Below, in pieces: positions 48,620-58,122 of a DNA stretch of 64,000 nt. Under the pieces are notes generated by a model, which was not told the origin of the DNA, did not search any database, and worked only from the letters and a program-made list of their open reading frames with translations. The position numbers and the translations under genes are program-made. Every line of letters starts with the position of its first letter. Position 1 is the stretch's first letter. The stretch comes from Pseudocolwellia sp049933045 (GTDB lineage: Bacteria > Pseudomonadota > Gammaproteobacteria > Enterobacterales > Alteromonadaceae): the NCBI RefSeq assembly GCF_049933045.1, contig NZ_CP187926.1, positions 4,154,001 to 4,218,000 of the forward strand. Reading direction: 5' to 3'.

Positions 48620-48744
48620 GAAAAACAGTACGTTAAATTACAAAAAATCCTTATACGCAAGCAATACAAAGAATAGATATTGGACCGTATGAAGAACAAT
48701 TAAAATAATGTAATTAGCGCAATACGTTTTATGGGGAGTTACCA

Positions 48745-49743
48745 GTGAAAAATTTACCATCAATATATGCGAGCATCATACTTTGCTTAGCCTTAGTGGG
48801 CTGTAGTAAGAATGACGATGTTACCGTATTGCGAATTGCTCATACTGTAGATGTTGAGCACAGCACCCATAAAGCTATTCAGCATATGGCCGAAAGATTA
48901 GCGTTTTATTCAGGTAACACTATGGAGATAAAAATTTATCCTTATAGTCAGTTAGGTGGTGAACGTGAAGTACTTGAGCAGCTACAAATGGGAAGTTTAG
49001 CTATGACCCAAGTGTCTGCTGCAACGATTGAAGGCTTCGTTCCCGAAATGAAGTTATATGCAGTACCTTATCTGTTTAGAAATCGAGAGCATAAATGGAA
49101 AGTACTCGAAAGTGATATAGGGCAAGAATTATTAGATCTAACCGAAAAGGCACATTTTGTTGGGTTAGGTTATTACGACTCGGGCAGTCGCAGCTTTTAC
49201 ATGACAGAAGATCGTGTTGAGTCACCTGCAGACTTAGTGGGTCGAAAAATACGAGTAATGCAAAGCCAGAGTTCGGTGAAAATGGTGCAATCTTTAGGTG
49301 GTGCCGCAGCTCCTATTTCGATGGGAGAGCTTTATGCTGCACTACAGCAAGGCGTTGTAGATGGCGCTGAAAACAATCCTCCAATGTTTTATTTATCACA
49401 TCATTATGAAATTTCTAAATATTATGTACTTGATGAGCATACCTCTATTCCAGAAGTGATTATCGCCAGTAAGTACATTATGTCTAAATTAAGCGAACAA
49501 CAAAGAACTTGGCTGAATATGGCAGTTAAAGACTCAGTTAAAGTGCAAAGAGAGTTATGGCTAGCTTTAGAAAAGAAATCATTAACAGAAGTTGAAAAAG
49601 CGGGTGTTGAAATAATTTACCCAGACAAGCAGCCTTTCATCGATGCATTAGCACCATTATATAAAAGCCTTGAAGGAACCATTATTTCTGACTATTTAGA
49701 AAGAGTAAATGATATGGCAGTGCAAGGAGAGTCAAATGAATAA
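48745..49743 (+). CDS. TRAP transporter solute-binding lipoprotein (DctP family)
   Basis: 332 residues. The signal sequence ends in a lipobox LVGC with Cys20, so the protein is predicted to be lipid-anchored. The DctP fold shows LRIAHTVDVEHSTHKA, YPYSQLGGEREVLEQLQMG, the conserved Arg of KIRVMQS (Arg170) that usually binds the substrate carboxylate, and ELYAALQQGVVDGAENNP. It captures an acidic ligand for the membrane subunits encoded next. In this locus the ligand is inferred to be an unsaturated or keto-deoxy uronate. Its stop overlaps the DctQ start by 8 bases. Confidence 0.88.
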   Translation: MKNLPSIYASIILCLALVGCSKNDDVTVLRIAHTVDVEHSTHKAIQHMAERLAFYSGNTMEIKIYPYSQLGGEREVLEQLQMGSLAMTQVSAATIEGFVPEMKLYAVPYLFRNREHKWKVLESDIGQELLDLTEKAHFVGLGYYDSGSRSFYMTEDRVESPADLVGRKIRVMQSQSSVKMVQSLGGAAAPISMGELYAALQQGVVDGAENNPPMFYLSHHYEISKYYVLDEHTSIPEVIIASKYIMSKLSEQQRTWLNMAVKDSVKVQRELWLALEKKSLTEVEKAGVEIIYPDKQPFIDALAPLYKSLEGTIISDYLERVNDMAVQGESNE

Positions 49744-50230
49744 GCTATATTTATGGATTATTAGCGTATTAAAATTCTTAGTGATTTTTCTATCATCCGC
49801 CATTGTTATTGTTGTTACTATTCAAGTGTTTTCACGTTTTGTATTACAGTCGCCTAGCTCAATTACAGAAGAGTTATCGCGTTTCTTATTAATTTGGATT
49901 GGCTTATTAGGTGGTGCTTATGGCTACCATTCAAATGCACATCTAGGTTTAGACATAGCCACAAATAAGTTGAATCAATTATCACGTTATTGGGTGGGTA
50001 TTGTATCTCACTTAATCATTATGACTTTTGCTATAGCGGTTATGGTGGTTGGCGGTGTTTCTCTTGTTTTATTAACTTTTGATCCACCTCAGATTTCAGC
50101 CGCATTAGAAATAAAAATGGGTTACATCTATAGCGTAGTGCCAATTTCTGGCGCGATCATCGTATACATCGCTTTAATGAAAATTTCAGGATTACTTTCA
50201 CAAATATTAAACATTAAGAAGGGAGCATAA
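49736..50230 (+). CDS. TRAP transporter small membrane subunit (DctQ family)
   Basis: 164 residues from the ATG at 49736, which has AAGGAGA at 49724-49730 and overlaps the end of the binding-protein gene. Four predicted membrane helices. The typical DctQ segment FLLIWIGLLGGAYGYHSNAHLGLD is present. It pairs with the large subunit for Na+-driven uptake. Confidence 0.9.
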   Translation: MNKLYLWIISVLKFLVIFLSSAIVIVVTIQVFSRFVLQSPSSITEELSRFLLIWIGLLGGAYGYHSNAHLGLDIATNKLNQLSRYWVGIVSHLIIMTFAIAVMVVGGVSLVLLTFDPPQISAALEIKMGYIYSVVPISGAIIVYIALMKISGLLSQILNIKKGA

Positions 50231-50232
50231 TC

Positions 50233-51531
50233 ATGGAATTCTCAGGACTTATTTTATTGTCAGTGTTCCTCGTACTGTTAATTATGAATATCCCTATTTC
50301 ATTCAGTATTGGTATAGCGACCTTTGTTACTATGCTTTACAGCATAGATTTTATTCCTGCAGCGACTACTATCGCGCAACGATTAGCGGGTGGTATAGAC
50401 AGTTTTGCTCTATTAGCTATTCCATTCTTTGTGTTGTCAGGACTGATCATGGGACAGGGCGGTATTGCTCGGCGTTTGATTGAATGTGCTATGGCACTTA
50501 TTGGTATGTTGCCAGGTGGACTTGCCTTGGTAAATGTATTGTCGTGTACTCTTTTTGGTGCTATCTCAGGTTCAGCGGTTGCAGCAACCAGCGCTATTGG
50601 TAGCTTTATGATCCCTGAAATGGAAAAAAAGGGTTATAGCCGAGAATTTAGTGCCGCGGTAACGGGCGCTGCAGCAACAACGGGTATGTTAATTCCTCCA
50701 AGTAGTATTTTAATTATTTACGCTATTGCTAGTGGCGGTGTTTCTATTGCTGCACTTTTTGTGGCGGGTTACTTACCCGGTATTTTAGTGTCTTTAGCAT
50801 TAATGCTGGTTTGTTCTGGTTATGCAAAAATAAATGGTTACCCTACTGAAGCACGCGTACCCGTTAGAGTAATGGCGAAAAAAGTACTTGCCGCAGTGCC
50901 TAGCTTATTTCTTATTTTTATTATTATTGGTGGCATTATCGGTGGCATATTTACACCGACAGAAGCAGGCGCTATCGCCGTTATTTATTCATTATTGTTA
51001 TCGGTTGTTTTTTATAAAGAAGTTAAAGTGTCGCAACTGCCTGCTATTTTATTAAAGTCGGGTGAAACTACGGCGATTGTTATGCTATTAATTGGCGCAT
51101 CATCAGCAATGTCGTGGATTTTATCTTATGAAAATATCCCGCAAGCCATTACTGATTTCTTGTTGATGCTCAGCGATAACCCATTACTTATTCTATTGAT
51201 CATCAACCTGACTTTACTTGCTGTTGGTGCCTTTATGGATATGACTCCAGCGGTACTTATTTTTACGCCAATCTTCCTACCTGTAGCGCTTGAATTGGGG
51301 ATGTCGCCATTACACTTCGGTATTATGATTGTTCTTAACTTATCTATAGGGCTTTGTTCACCTCCAGTTGGCGCTGTATTATTTGTAAGTTGTGCGGTAG
51401 CAAAAACCACGATAGGTAAAATCATTCGTCCATTAATGCCTCTTTACATCGCAATGTTTTGTATTTTGATGTTAGTCACTTATGTTCCAGCGATTAGTGA
51501 GTTTCTGCCTAAACTATTTGGCTTGTATTAG
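50233..51531 (+). CDS. TRAP transporter large membrane subunit (DctM family)
   Basis: 432 residues with about twelve membrane helices, beginning two bases after the DctQ stop. Characteristic stretches include FALLAIPFFVLSGLIMG, LFGAISGSAVAATSAIG and AATTGMLIPPSSILIIYA, with a second PP motif near the C-terminus (LCSPPVGAVLF). This is the ion-coupled channel subunit of the TRAP system. Translationally linked to the two previous genes. Confidence 0.92.
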   Translation: MEFSGLILLSVFLVLLIMNIPISFSIGIATFVTMLYSIDFIPAATTIAQRLAGGIDSFALLAIPFFVLSGLIMGQGGIARRLIECAMALIGMLPGGLALVNVLSCTLFGAISGSAVAATSAIGSFMIPEMEKKGYSREFSAAVTGAAATTGMLIPPSSILIIYAIASGGVSIAALFVAGYLPGILVSLALMLVCSGYAKINGYPTEARVPVRVMAKKVLAAVPSLFLIFIIIGGIIGGIFTPTEAGAIAVIYSLLLSVVFYKEVKVSQLPAILLKSGETTAIVMLLIGASSAMSWILSYENIPQAITDFLLMLSDNPLLILLIINLTLLAVGAFMDMTPAVLIFTPIFLPVALELGMSPLHFGIMIVLNLSIGLCSPPVGAVLFVSCAVAKTTIGKIIRPLMPLYIAMFCILMLVTYVPAISEFLPKLFGLY

Positions 51532-51566
51532 CCTTGTATCAGTTTTAACTTAATTAGAGTGTTTTT

Positions 51567-52049
51567 ATGATTTATATAGTAATGGGCGTGAGTGGTTGTG
51601 GTAAATCGACCGTTGGTAGCCTTTTATCTGAAAAATTGTCAGTACCTTTTTACGATGCTGACGATTTCCATTTTCCTGAAAGTATTGAAAAAATGTCACA
51701 AGGTACACCGCTAACTGATGAAGATCGTAAGCCATGGTTAACCTTACTGGCTAATAATATTGTGCAATGGGAGAGTGATGGCGGTGCCGTTTTAGCGTGT
51801 TCTGCTCTAAAGCAAAGTTATCGAGAACTTTTAAGCTCAACGACAAACAAGGTTGTGCAATTTATTTATCTCGAAGGTAGCCAAGAGCTCTTATCGTCAC
51901 GTTTACGCAATCGAGAATCGCACTATATGCCTGAAACCTTATTGCAGAGCCAACTAGCAACTTTAGAAGTTCCTCAAGAAGCGTTAACGGTGTCAATTTC
52001 TAGCTCTTTAGATGACATGATTACTGAGATTTTACAAAAAATAACATAA
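51567..52049 (+). CDS. Gluconokinase-type sugar-acid kinase (GntK family)
   Basis: 160-residue P-loop kinase. Walker A MGVSGCGKSTVG (residues 6-17), FYDADDFHFPESIEKMSQGTPLTDEDRKPWL is the GntK signature, and CSALKQSYRELL follows. GntK phosphorylates D-gluconate at O6. Alginate breakdown needs a 2-keto-3-deoxygluconate kinase, normally the PfkB-type KdgK, which is not encoded in the window. This gene follows the TRAP operon by 35 bases. Whether it acts on gluconate or another sugar acid from alginate is open. Confidence 0.85.
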   Translation: MIYIVMGVSGCGKSTVGSLLSEKLSVPFYDADDFHFPESIEKMSQGTPLTDEDRKPWLTLLANNIVQWESDGGAVLACSALKQSYRELLSSTTNKVVQFIYLEGSQELLSSRLRNRESHYMPETLLQSQLATLEVPQEALTVSISSSLDDMITEILQKIT

Positions 52050-52138
52050 GCAGTTCGACGCTTTCTTTTGGAGGCTTCAGCTGTTTTATTCCCTGCAATA
52101 AATATTCGCGATATCTTGCGATAATAAACTGAGTGTAA

Positions 52139-53263
52139 ATGATGAATATAAGAAAATTACTATTTCCTTTCAGTGCAATAGCATTAGGTACTTTAACTCT
52201 GCAAGGCTGTGTAACAACAGATAGCGAGAGTGCTAATACAAGTAATAAAGCAGGCTCTGCCACAAGTGAGCAGCGTGTTATGTTCCCTGCTGAAAAGTTT
52301 GACCTGACGCAATGGCAAATTGATGCACCTACCGATACGGATAAAGACGGTATTGTTGATGTTATTGGTATTAAAGATCTTCAAACCTATCAGCACCCAG
52401 ATTTTTTCTATTTAGATGCTGATGGCAATATGGTGTTTGCTGCGCCTAATAAAGCCATGACTTCTGTTAACTCTACAAATACGCGTAGTGAGTTACATCA
52501 CATGTTAGGTGGCGTAAAAGGCAAGAAAAGAGACTTTAAAAACAACTTTGCTCTTAAGGCTAATAGACGTGCTGACCAATTTTCACAAATTGGTGGTAAC
52601 TTACAGGCGACACTAAAGGTAGACCATGTTTCTACTCGTGCTAAATATGCAGAAAAACCTACAGCTTTTTCAGTTGTAATTGGTCAAGTGCATGCTGTTC
52701 AAGATAAAAAGCGTAGAGAAGAAAGTGAAGGTTACGGCTGGGGTAACGAACCTTTAAAGATTTATTATAAAAAGCTGCCTGATCACAAATATGGTTCAGT
52801 ATTTTGGAATTACGAACGTAATCTAGAAAAGGACGATCCAAACAGAATTGATATCAGTTACCCAGTTTGGGGTAAAGCTTGGTTAGATATGAACGAACCT
52901 GGTGAAGATGGTATCGCGTTAGATGAAGCCTTTAGTTATGAAGTGAATGTGTATGAAAATACTATGTACTTGAGCTTTACGAGTGCTCGTCATGGAACAA
53001 CTAAGTTTGAAATTGATCTAACCAACAATGTTGACGCTTATGGCAAGGTTGATGAGCTAGATAATCCTAAAGGCTATACAGGTGAGGGTAATCACTTTAA
53101 AGCTGGCGCATATAATCAATGTAGTACAGCAGATGCTACTAGCTTCCGCTACCCAGCATGCCCAGGTACAGGTGATTGGGAAGTAGATAAAGCTAATGGT
53201 GATTATACGCAAGTAACGTTTATGCGATTGACGACAGACGTTGCGCAAAAACCTAAAAGTTAA
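52139..53263 (+). CDS. PL7-family alginate lyase, lipoprotein
   Basis: 374 residues. Lipoprotein signal with lipobox LQGC (Cys24) and a Ser/Thr/Asn-rich linker to about residue 48. A single PL7 jelly-roll domain carries the three conserved motifs: RSEL (116-119), QVH (183-185) and HFKAGAYNQ (319-327). These supply the catalytic Arg, His and Tyr. QVH rather than QIH is often linked to mannuronate-rich substrate preference, an inference only. The lipid anchor suggests attachment to the outer membrane. No carbohydrate-binding module. Two adjacent ATGs exist and the first is used. Confidence 0.9.
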   Translation: MMNIRKLLFPFSAIALGTLTLQGCVTTDSESANTSNKAGSATSEQRVMFPAEKFDLTQWQIDAPTDTDKDGIVDVIGIKDLQTYQHPDFFYLDADGNMVFAAPNKAMTSVNSTNTRSELHHMLGGVKGKKRDFKNNFALKANRRADQFSQIGGNLQATLKVDHVSTRAKYAEKPTAFSVVIGQVHAVQDKKRREESEGYGWGNEPLKIYYKKLPDHKYGSVFWNYERNLEKDDPNRIDISYPVWGKAWLDMNEPGEDGIALDEAFSYEVNVYENTMYLSFTSARHGTTKFEIDLTNNVDAYGKVDELDNPKGYTGEGNHFKAGAYNQCSTADATSFRYPACPGTGDWEVDKANGDYTQVTFMRLTTDVAQKPKS

Positions 53264-53314
53264 TAAACATAAACTCAATTAGTCAGTGATTACTGACTGA
53301 TTAGAGGGTATGGA

Positions 53315-53362
53315 ATAAAGGCTTCTGAACACAAAGAGTATTTGTGCTGAGAAGCCTTTTGT
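53315..53362. terminator. Bidirectional terminator between PL7 and MATE genes
   Basis: Long hairpin AAAGGCTTCT...ACAAA / TTTGT...AGAAGCCTTTT with small internal bulge and T/A tails on both sides. A smaller AGTCAGT / ACTGACT hairpin precedes it at 53281-53298. Confidence 0.82.
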
Positions 53363-53410
53363 TATTCAACCATTATGTTTTCAAATACTTTCAATACTCG
53401 CCATGTTTTA

Positions 53411-54742
53411 TCACATATCCATACGGTTGATATGAAACTTCTTATATCGATAAAATGGCACTGTTTTAAGTAATTCTTCTATTGGGATCATGGCAAATGC
53501 CCAAAAAATTGAAACATCAAAATGTAATATCAAAAGAGCACAAACTGGTAATGATATCGCCCATTGGGTAATGAAGTGAATCTTTAACACAAGGTTACTA
53601 TTACCAAGCGCTCGCAGTATATTGCCTGCTACTGTGTTGTAAGCTCGAATAATAGGAAGAATGATATAAAGTGGCGTAATTATCATTAAGGCTATTTGAG
53701 TCTCAGGTTCAATATCTGGATAAACAAATTGGATACATAAACTGAGTATAAACAGCAGAGCTGCAACCATTGCTGAAAGCAGCATACCAACCTGTGTACA
53801 ACTAGATATAAATAACTTGAGTTCACCTTTATCCTTTTGACCTAGCGCTTGACTGATACTGATAGCTGACGCTTGTGCCCATGCATTTGGAAACTGTGTC
53901 GCTGCCCTGATCCAAGGAAATATTAACGTAATAGCAACGAACGAGAATAAGTCGAGTTGTGCAAATAATAGTTGATAGACAGTAGCTCCGATCGACAGAA
54001 CAAAGAAATTAGCCGCAATGGGGTATATCTCTGCAAACTGAGGTTTAATTTCAAACCAAAACTTTCTATTTTGAGGGTAGGATAAATCAACCTTATTATT
54101 AGTTTTCAAAGCAATATAAAGAAATACACCTCTCAATGTCACAGCGATAAGGCTTCCCCATGCAGCTCCTTCTAAACCTAGCCCTTCATAACCTGCAACC
54201 CCATTAATTAAGAAGTAGCTGAGTAAAGCGTTAACGGGTAACTCAATCATAAAGCCTTTTAAGGGGACTTTCGTATTACCACGACCATTGCAAAAAGCGG
54301 TACACACTTGGGTGTATGCTGTTATTAAAACAATGTATTTAATAATTGATATATAGGTTTCAGCCAGACGCGCTATTTCAATATTATCGGTAATGCTGGC
54401 AACCAATTCATGACTAAAAAAGGTAAGAATAAAGAGAAAAATTAAAGAAGTAGATATATTAATCAACAACCCAGACCAATAAGCAACAGCAAGTTCAGCC
54501 TGACTTTTTGCACCATAAGCTCTGCCTACTAGAAGCTGAACGCCATTACCTATAGCTACTTCAATCCCTAAAGCAAAAGCTACTATCGTTGTTGCTATAC
54601 CCATAGCAGCAACAGGTAATTCACCTAAGGGTGCGATAAGTAAAGTATCAATCATTAACATTGATTGAACGAGTAAAGCGTTAAAGGCTAAAGGCCAAGA
54701 AAGAGCTAAATTCTTTCGGATATACATATTGGTAATAATCAA
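53411..54742 (-). CDS. MATE-family efflux transporter
   Basis: 443 residues with twelve predicted membrane helices, in two MATE repeats (ALSWPLAFNALLVQSMLMIDTLLIAPLG and the matching second half near FFVLSIGATVYQLLF). Acts as a cation-coupled exporter in the inner membrane. It is the only gene of the alginate cluster region without an evident link to alginate. It is transcribed against PL7 and divergent from the KduD-like gene. Substrate unknown. The start at 54742 could move to a second ATG five codons later. Confidence 0.85.
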   Translation of the reverse strand: MIITNMYIRKNLALSWPLAFNALLVQSMLMIDTLLIAPLGELPVAAMGIATTIVAFALGIEVAIGNGVQLLVGRAYGAKSQAELAVAYWSGLLINISTSLIFLFILTFFSHELVASITDNIEIARLAETYISIIKYIVLITAYTQVCTAFCNGRGNTKVPLKGFMIELPVNALLSYFLINGVAGYEGLGLEGAAWGSLIAVTLRGVFLYIALKTNNKVDLSYPQNRKFWFEIKPQFAEIYPIAANFFVLSIGATVYQLLFAQLDLFSFVAITLIFPWIRAATQFPNAWAQASAISISQALGQKDKGELKLFISSCTQVGMLLSAMVAALLFILSLCIQFVYPDIEPETQIALMIITPLYIILPIIRAYNTVAGNILRALGNSNLVLKIHFITQWAISLPVCALLILHFDVSIFWAFAMIPIEELLKTVPFYRYKKFHINRMDM

Positions 54743-55090
54743 GAAAAAACCTTTATCAAAAATGCCAAATTCTTATTCATACTTAAAGAGCAAAGCAACA
54801 AAATTAGAGATAAATATCATCTCAGAAATGTAATATTATATAAGGACTATTTTATAGGAATTTCACTAGTGATAATATCTATAGCATAGATAAATAAAGT
54901 TAAATCATGAAATGGGCTAACCTCTTTTTTATACGGGCTAGCATCAGGTTAATATACAAGATATTTAGGTGAATAAACCCGAAGCAAGGTGTAGCGCTTT
55001 AAACATAAATGATAGTATGTTGAAGCTACAATCGTAGCATGACATTTGAGTACGCATGATGACACATAGAGAATTAGGGAAATAATTAGC
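54743..55090. promoter_or_regulatory. Divergent intergenic region, MATE / kduD
   Basis: 348 bases, A+T-rich, promoters expected both ways. No TAAANCGTTTTA-type palindrome here and no other clear signal. Confidence 0.4.
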
Positions 55091-55855
55091 ATGTTAGAAA
55101 AGTTTAGCTTAGAAGGGAAAGTTGCTTTAGTAACGGGTTGTAAACGTGGTATTGGCAAAGCTATTGCGTTAGGGCTTGCTTCTGCAGGAGCTGATATTAT
55201 TGGTGTTTCAGCTAGTTTAGAACTAGAAGGTTCTGATATAGAGAAAGAAGTGAATGCTCTAGGCAAGAATTTTAAAGGTTATCAATGCGACTTTTCAGAT
55301 CGAACGGCATTATATTCATTTATCGCAGAAGTTAAAGCCGACTTTCCTCAAATTGATATTTTAGTCAATAACGCAGGCACCATATTACGTGCACCAGCGG
55401 TCGAGCATACTGATGAACTATGGGATAAAGTGATTGATGTTAACTTAAACTCACAATTTATTTTAAGTCGTGAAATTGGTAAAGAAATGGTTTCTCGTGG
55501 TGCAGGTAAAATTATTTTTACAGCGTCTTTGTTGACCTTTCAAGGTGGAATTACCGTTCCTGGATATGCAGCAAGTAAAGGTGCTATCGGACAATTAGTT
55601 ATGGCACTTTCAAATGAATGGGCTGGAAAAGGTGTGAATGTTAATGGCATTGCTCCAGGGTATATAAATACTGACAATACAGAAGGGCTACGAAATGATC
55701 CTGAACGTTCAGCTGCTATTTTAGGTCGTATTCCTCAAGGACGTTGGGGAGATCCTGAAGATTTTAAAGGTCCGGCTGTGTTCTTAGCTTCTGAAGCCTC
55801 TAGCTATGTAAATGGTACAACTTTACTAGTAGATGGCGGATGGATGGGAAGATAG
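55091..55855 (+). CDS. kduD: KduD-like 2-deoxy-D-gluconate 3-dehydrogenase
   Basis: 254-residue SDR. Nucleotide motif VTGCKRGIGKAIA, NNAGTILRAPA, catalytic Ser/Tyr/Lys in FTASLLTFQGG and GYAASKGA, and APGYINTDNTEGLRNDPER as in KduD. The ending NGTTLLVDGGWMGR is also characteristic. KduD interconverts 2-keto-3-deoxygluconate with 2,5-diketo-3-deoxygluconate and works after KduI in pectin metabolism. KduI is not seen here. In alginate loci, KduD-like enzymes often act as DEH reductases. Single gene with its own terminator. Confidence 0.85.
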   Translation: MLEKFSLEGKVALVTGCKRGIGKAIALGLASAGADIIGVSASLELEGSDIEKEVNALGKNFKGYQCDFSDRTALYSFIAEVKADFPQIDILVNNAGTILRAPAVEHTDELWDKVIDVNLNSQFILSREIGKEMVSRGAGKIIFTASLLTFQGGITVPGYAASKGAIGQLVMALSNEWAGKGVNVNGIAPGYINTDNTEGLRNDPERSAAILGRIPQGRWGDPEDFKGPAVFLASEASSYVNGTTLLVDGGWMGR

Positions 55856-55908
55856 ATATTTATTAATTGAAAGTTAGAAATTTATTTATCTATGATATAA
55901 GAACGTAC

Positions 55909-55953
55909 ATAAAAAAAGCGATATAACATAAGTTGTTATATCGCTTTTTTTAT
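55909..55953. terminator. Bidirectional terminator between kduD and the oligoalginate lyase gene
   Basis: Perfect stem AAAAGCGATATAACA / TGTTATATCGCTTTT with a five-base loop, A run before and T run after. Confidence 0.9.
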
Positions 55954-55986
55954 ATGTTCTAAATCTACAATACGCTAATTCTTGAG

Positions 55987-58053
55987 TTATTCAACACCAT
56001 CATAGCTTGTTGTTTTAACCAGGTTGCCCGCTTTATCTTTTAGGATAGAAATCCATTTAGATTGAGAGGTAATACCGTTGTAATCAATGTTGTTTTCGCT
56101 AGAGAATAAGAAGGTTTCAATGTGTGATTTTGATGTTATTTCAACACCAATACATTGTTCACCTTCAATCGATTTAACCGAAATATTATCGCTGTTATCA
56201 CCCTTTAACGTATCTTTTGGTTGGAATACATTAAGAAAGTAAGCATTTTTACTTTTTTCAGGGGTTTCAATTAATAATGTTTTTAAGCTGATGCGTCTAA
56301 TATCGTCAGGACGTTGCGGTGTCATTATTTCTTCAACGATAGTTTCATCAACGTGAGTTGCTCGGGCTTTCGGAAATGCTGTAAATACGTTTAAGGCACC
56401 TTTACCATTTACAATTTCAAAATGGTCATCGCTTACTTTATCGGCAAACTTTTCAGAATGAATACGCCAAGTATAAGTATGTTCTAAATCACTCTCTAAT
56501 TCGTCTAATAAAATAAAGTAACCACATTCACTGTTTACAATGTGTCTAGCATTACGGGTTAACTCCATCTCTGGGTAATACATACGGCTTGATTCACCCA
56601 CAACATAGGCATAACCGTCTTCGCTTGAATAGGCTTCAACTTTAGCGATAGCTTCTTTAGGTACATCTCTCCAAACGTTATGAATACCTTTGCAGTTTAA
56701 GTCGAAGCGAACTGGATCACTTAAATCACCTTCTTCCCAAATTTTCTCACCGACACAACCCGTACCATCAACAGTGATAAGGTTATGGATTTCTGCTTTA
56801 GAGGTTCGGTTATAACCTTCATCAATCACTAATGACGCATCATTGTGAATAAGAATGAAATGGTTAAAATCAACATGGTAATGCGTAAGGCTACGAGTTT
56901 TCCAGTTGTTTGCTTCATCTAACTTCCAGCTTTCTTCCCATTGTTTATGGCCACCAGCTGGGCTTGATTTGAATGAAAGATGCGTTGCATCAGTATCCCA
57001 GCTTGATCGCATAACGACTAAACCTAGATCCTCAAAATATTTATTGAGTGGTAAATCTTCAGGTGACTTTTCTTCAATTTCAGGGTTAAACCAAATTAGT
57101 TCTAAGAATGCTTCAGGTAAAATACCTGGGAAAATTTTACTTTCATACGCTTCTCTAAATAAGAATTTAGTGCGTACCATTTCACCTAACCACTGTGCTT
57201 GATTGTTGTTATATTCAGAGGCTATTTTATAGTATGAACATATTGTGTGTGAGCTTCTTCTATCATGTACATCTGCAAAATTGATGTTTTCTTCCCAGTT
57301 TGGCGCACATTGATATAGACGGTAATTAAAGGTGTTTTTCATAAACTCTGATTCGAAGTGATTAGTACCAGCATCTTTACGGATAAGGTCGGCAGCCACT
57401 AAGAAGAACTTCATTGCGAAATTCCAGTAACCAGTGCCTTCGTAATTTGAACCATCTTCAGGTAAGTAGTTAAACACTTTGTCGAAGTTGTCTTGAATTT
57501 CATCAATCCATTTTTCAGAACCAGAGTGCTCGCTACGGATAGCATAAGCTGTTGTTAGTAAACCCGAGTAATTGATCCAGTTATGGTTTTGCCAGTAATT
57601 AGTAGACCAACAATGACCTAAGTTCTCTTGGCCATAATCGAATATTTTGTTCCCTTGCAGGATCAGTTTGTTTAAAAACTTAGTTCTTTCTTCTTCTGTT
57701 AAATGATCTTTTAACCAATCGTAAGACAAGCCTAAACCAAACAACATCCAAGAGGCACTTAAATCTACATCTACTAAAAAGCCATAACCCCACACATCGT
57801 AGTCAACCGCTGTAAATATCCAACGTTTAGCTTCTTGAAGGTAATGGTCTTGCTCTGTTAATAAATAAGCCAAACTTAAGTTTGCCGCAGCCATACCAAT
57901 GTACGTAATACTTGTTGGTGGATGCTCTTTAGATAACGCTTGGCCTTCATATAAACGGCATTGCTCAATTAGGCGAGTGAAGTGTTCTTTACGTGTTGTT
58001 TTTAAATCTTGTTTTAACAGTTCAAGCTGATCGTTAATTAATAAATAATTCAT
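55987..58053 (-). CDS. Heparinase II/III-fold oligoalginate lyase (PL15/PL17-like)
   Basis: 688 residues from the ATG at 58053; the frame opens 42 bases earlier but the longer N-terminus looks unnatural. No signal peptide, so cytoplasmic. Residues ~1-330 form an alpha/alpha-toroid-like helical domain with NYWQNHNW (Asn156-His157) and PEDGSNYEGTGYW. The C-terminal beta-sandwich has HYHVDFNHFILIHNDASLVIDEGYNR, typical of heparinase II/III enzymes. PL15 OalA-type and PL17 enzymes share this architecture and release unsaturated monouronate from oligoalginate. Absence of a signal peptide favours PL15, but the exact family is not settled. The symporter gene lies 70 bases upstream, in the same direction. 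Confidence 0.78.
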   Translation of the reverse strand: MNYLLINDQLELLKQDLKTTRKEHFTRLIEQCRLYEGQALSKEHPPTSITYIGMAAANLSLAYLLTEQDHYLQEAKRWIFTAVDYDVWGYGFLVDVDLSASWMLFGLGLSYDWLKDHLTEEERTKFLNKLILQGNKIFDYGQENLGHCWSTNYWQNHNWINYSGLLTTAYAIRSEHSGSEKWIDEIQDNFDKVFNYLPEDGSNYEGTGYWNFAMKFFLVAADLIRKDAGTNHFESEFMKNTFNYRLYQCAPNWEENINFADVHDRRSSHTICSYYKIASEYNNNQAQWLGEMVRTKFLFREAYESKIFPGILPEAFLELIWFNPEIEEKSPEDLPLNKYFEDLGLVVMRSSWDTDATHLSFKSSPAGGHKQWEESWKLDEANNWKTRSLTHYHVDFNHFILIHNDASLVIDEGYNRTSKAEIHNLITVDGTGCVGEKIWEEGDLSDPVRFDLNCKGIHNVWRDVPKEAIAKVEAYSSEDGYAYVVGESSRMYYPEMELTRNARHIVNSECGYFILLDELESDLEHTYTWRIHSEKFADKVSDDHFEIVNGKGALNVFTAFPKARATHVDETIVEEIMTPQRPDDIRRISLKTLLIETPEKSKNAYFLNVFQPKDTLKGDNSDNISVKSIEGEQCIGVEITSKSHIETFLFSSENNIDYNGITSQSKWISILKDKAGNLVKTTSYDGVE

Positions 58054-58122
58054 GGTTAAACCTTGTTTAAAAGTTATATATTCTTCGCAGCCCATAAGTT
58101 TATAGGCTGTATTTATATGGTG

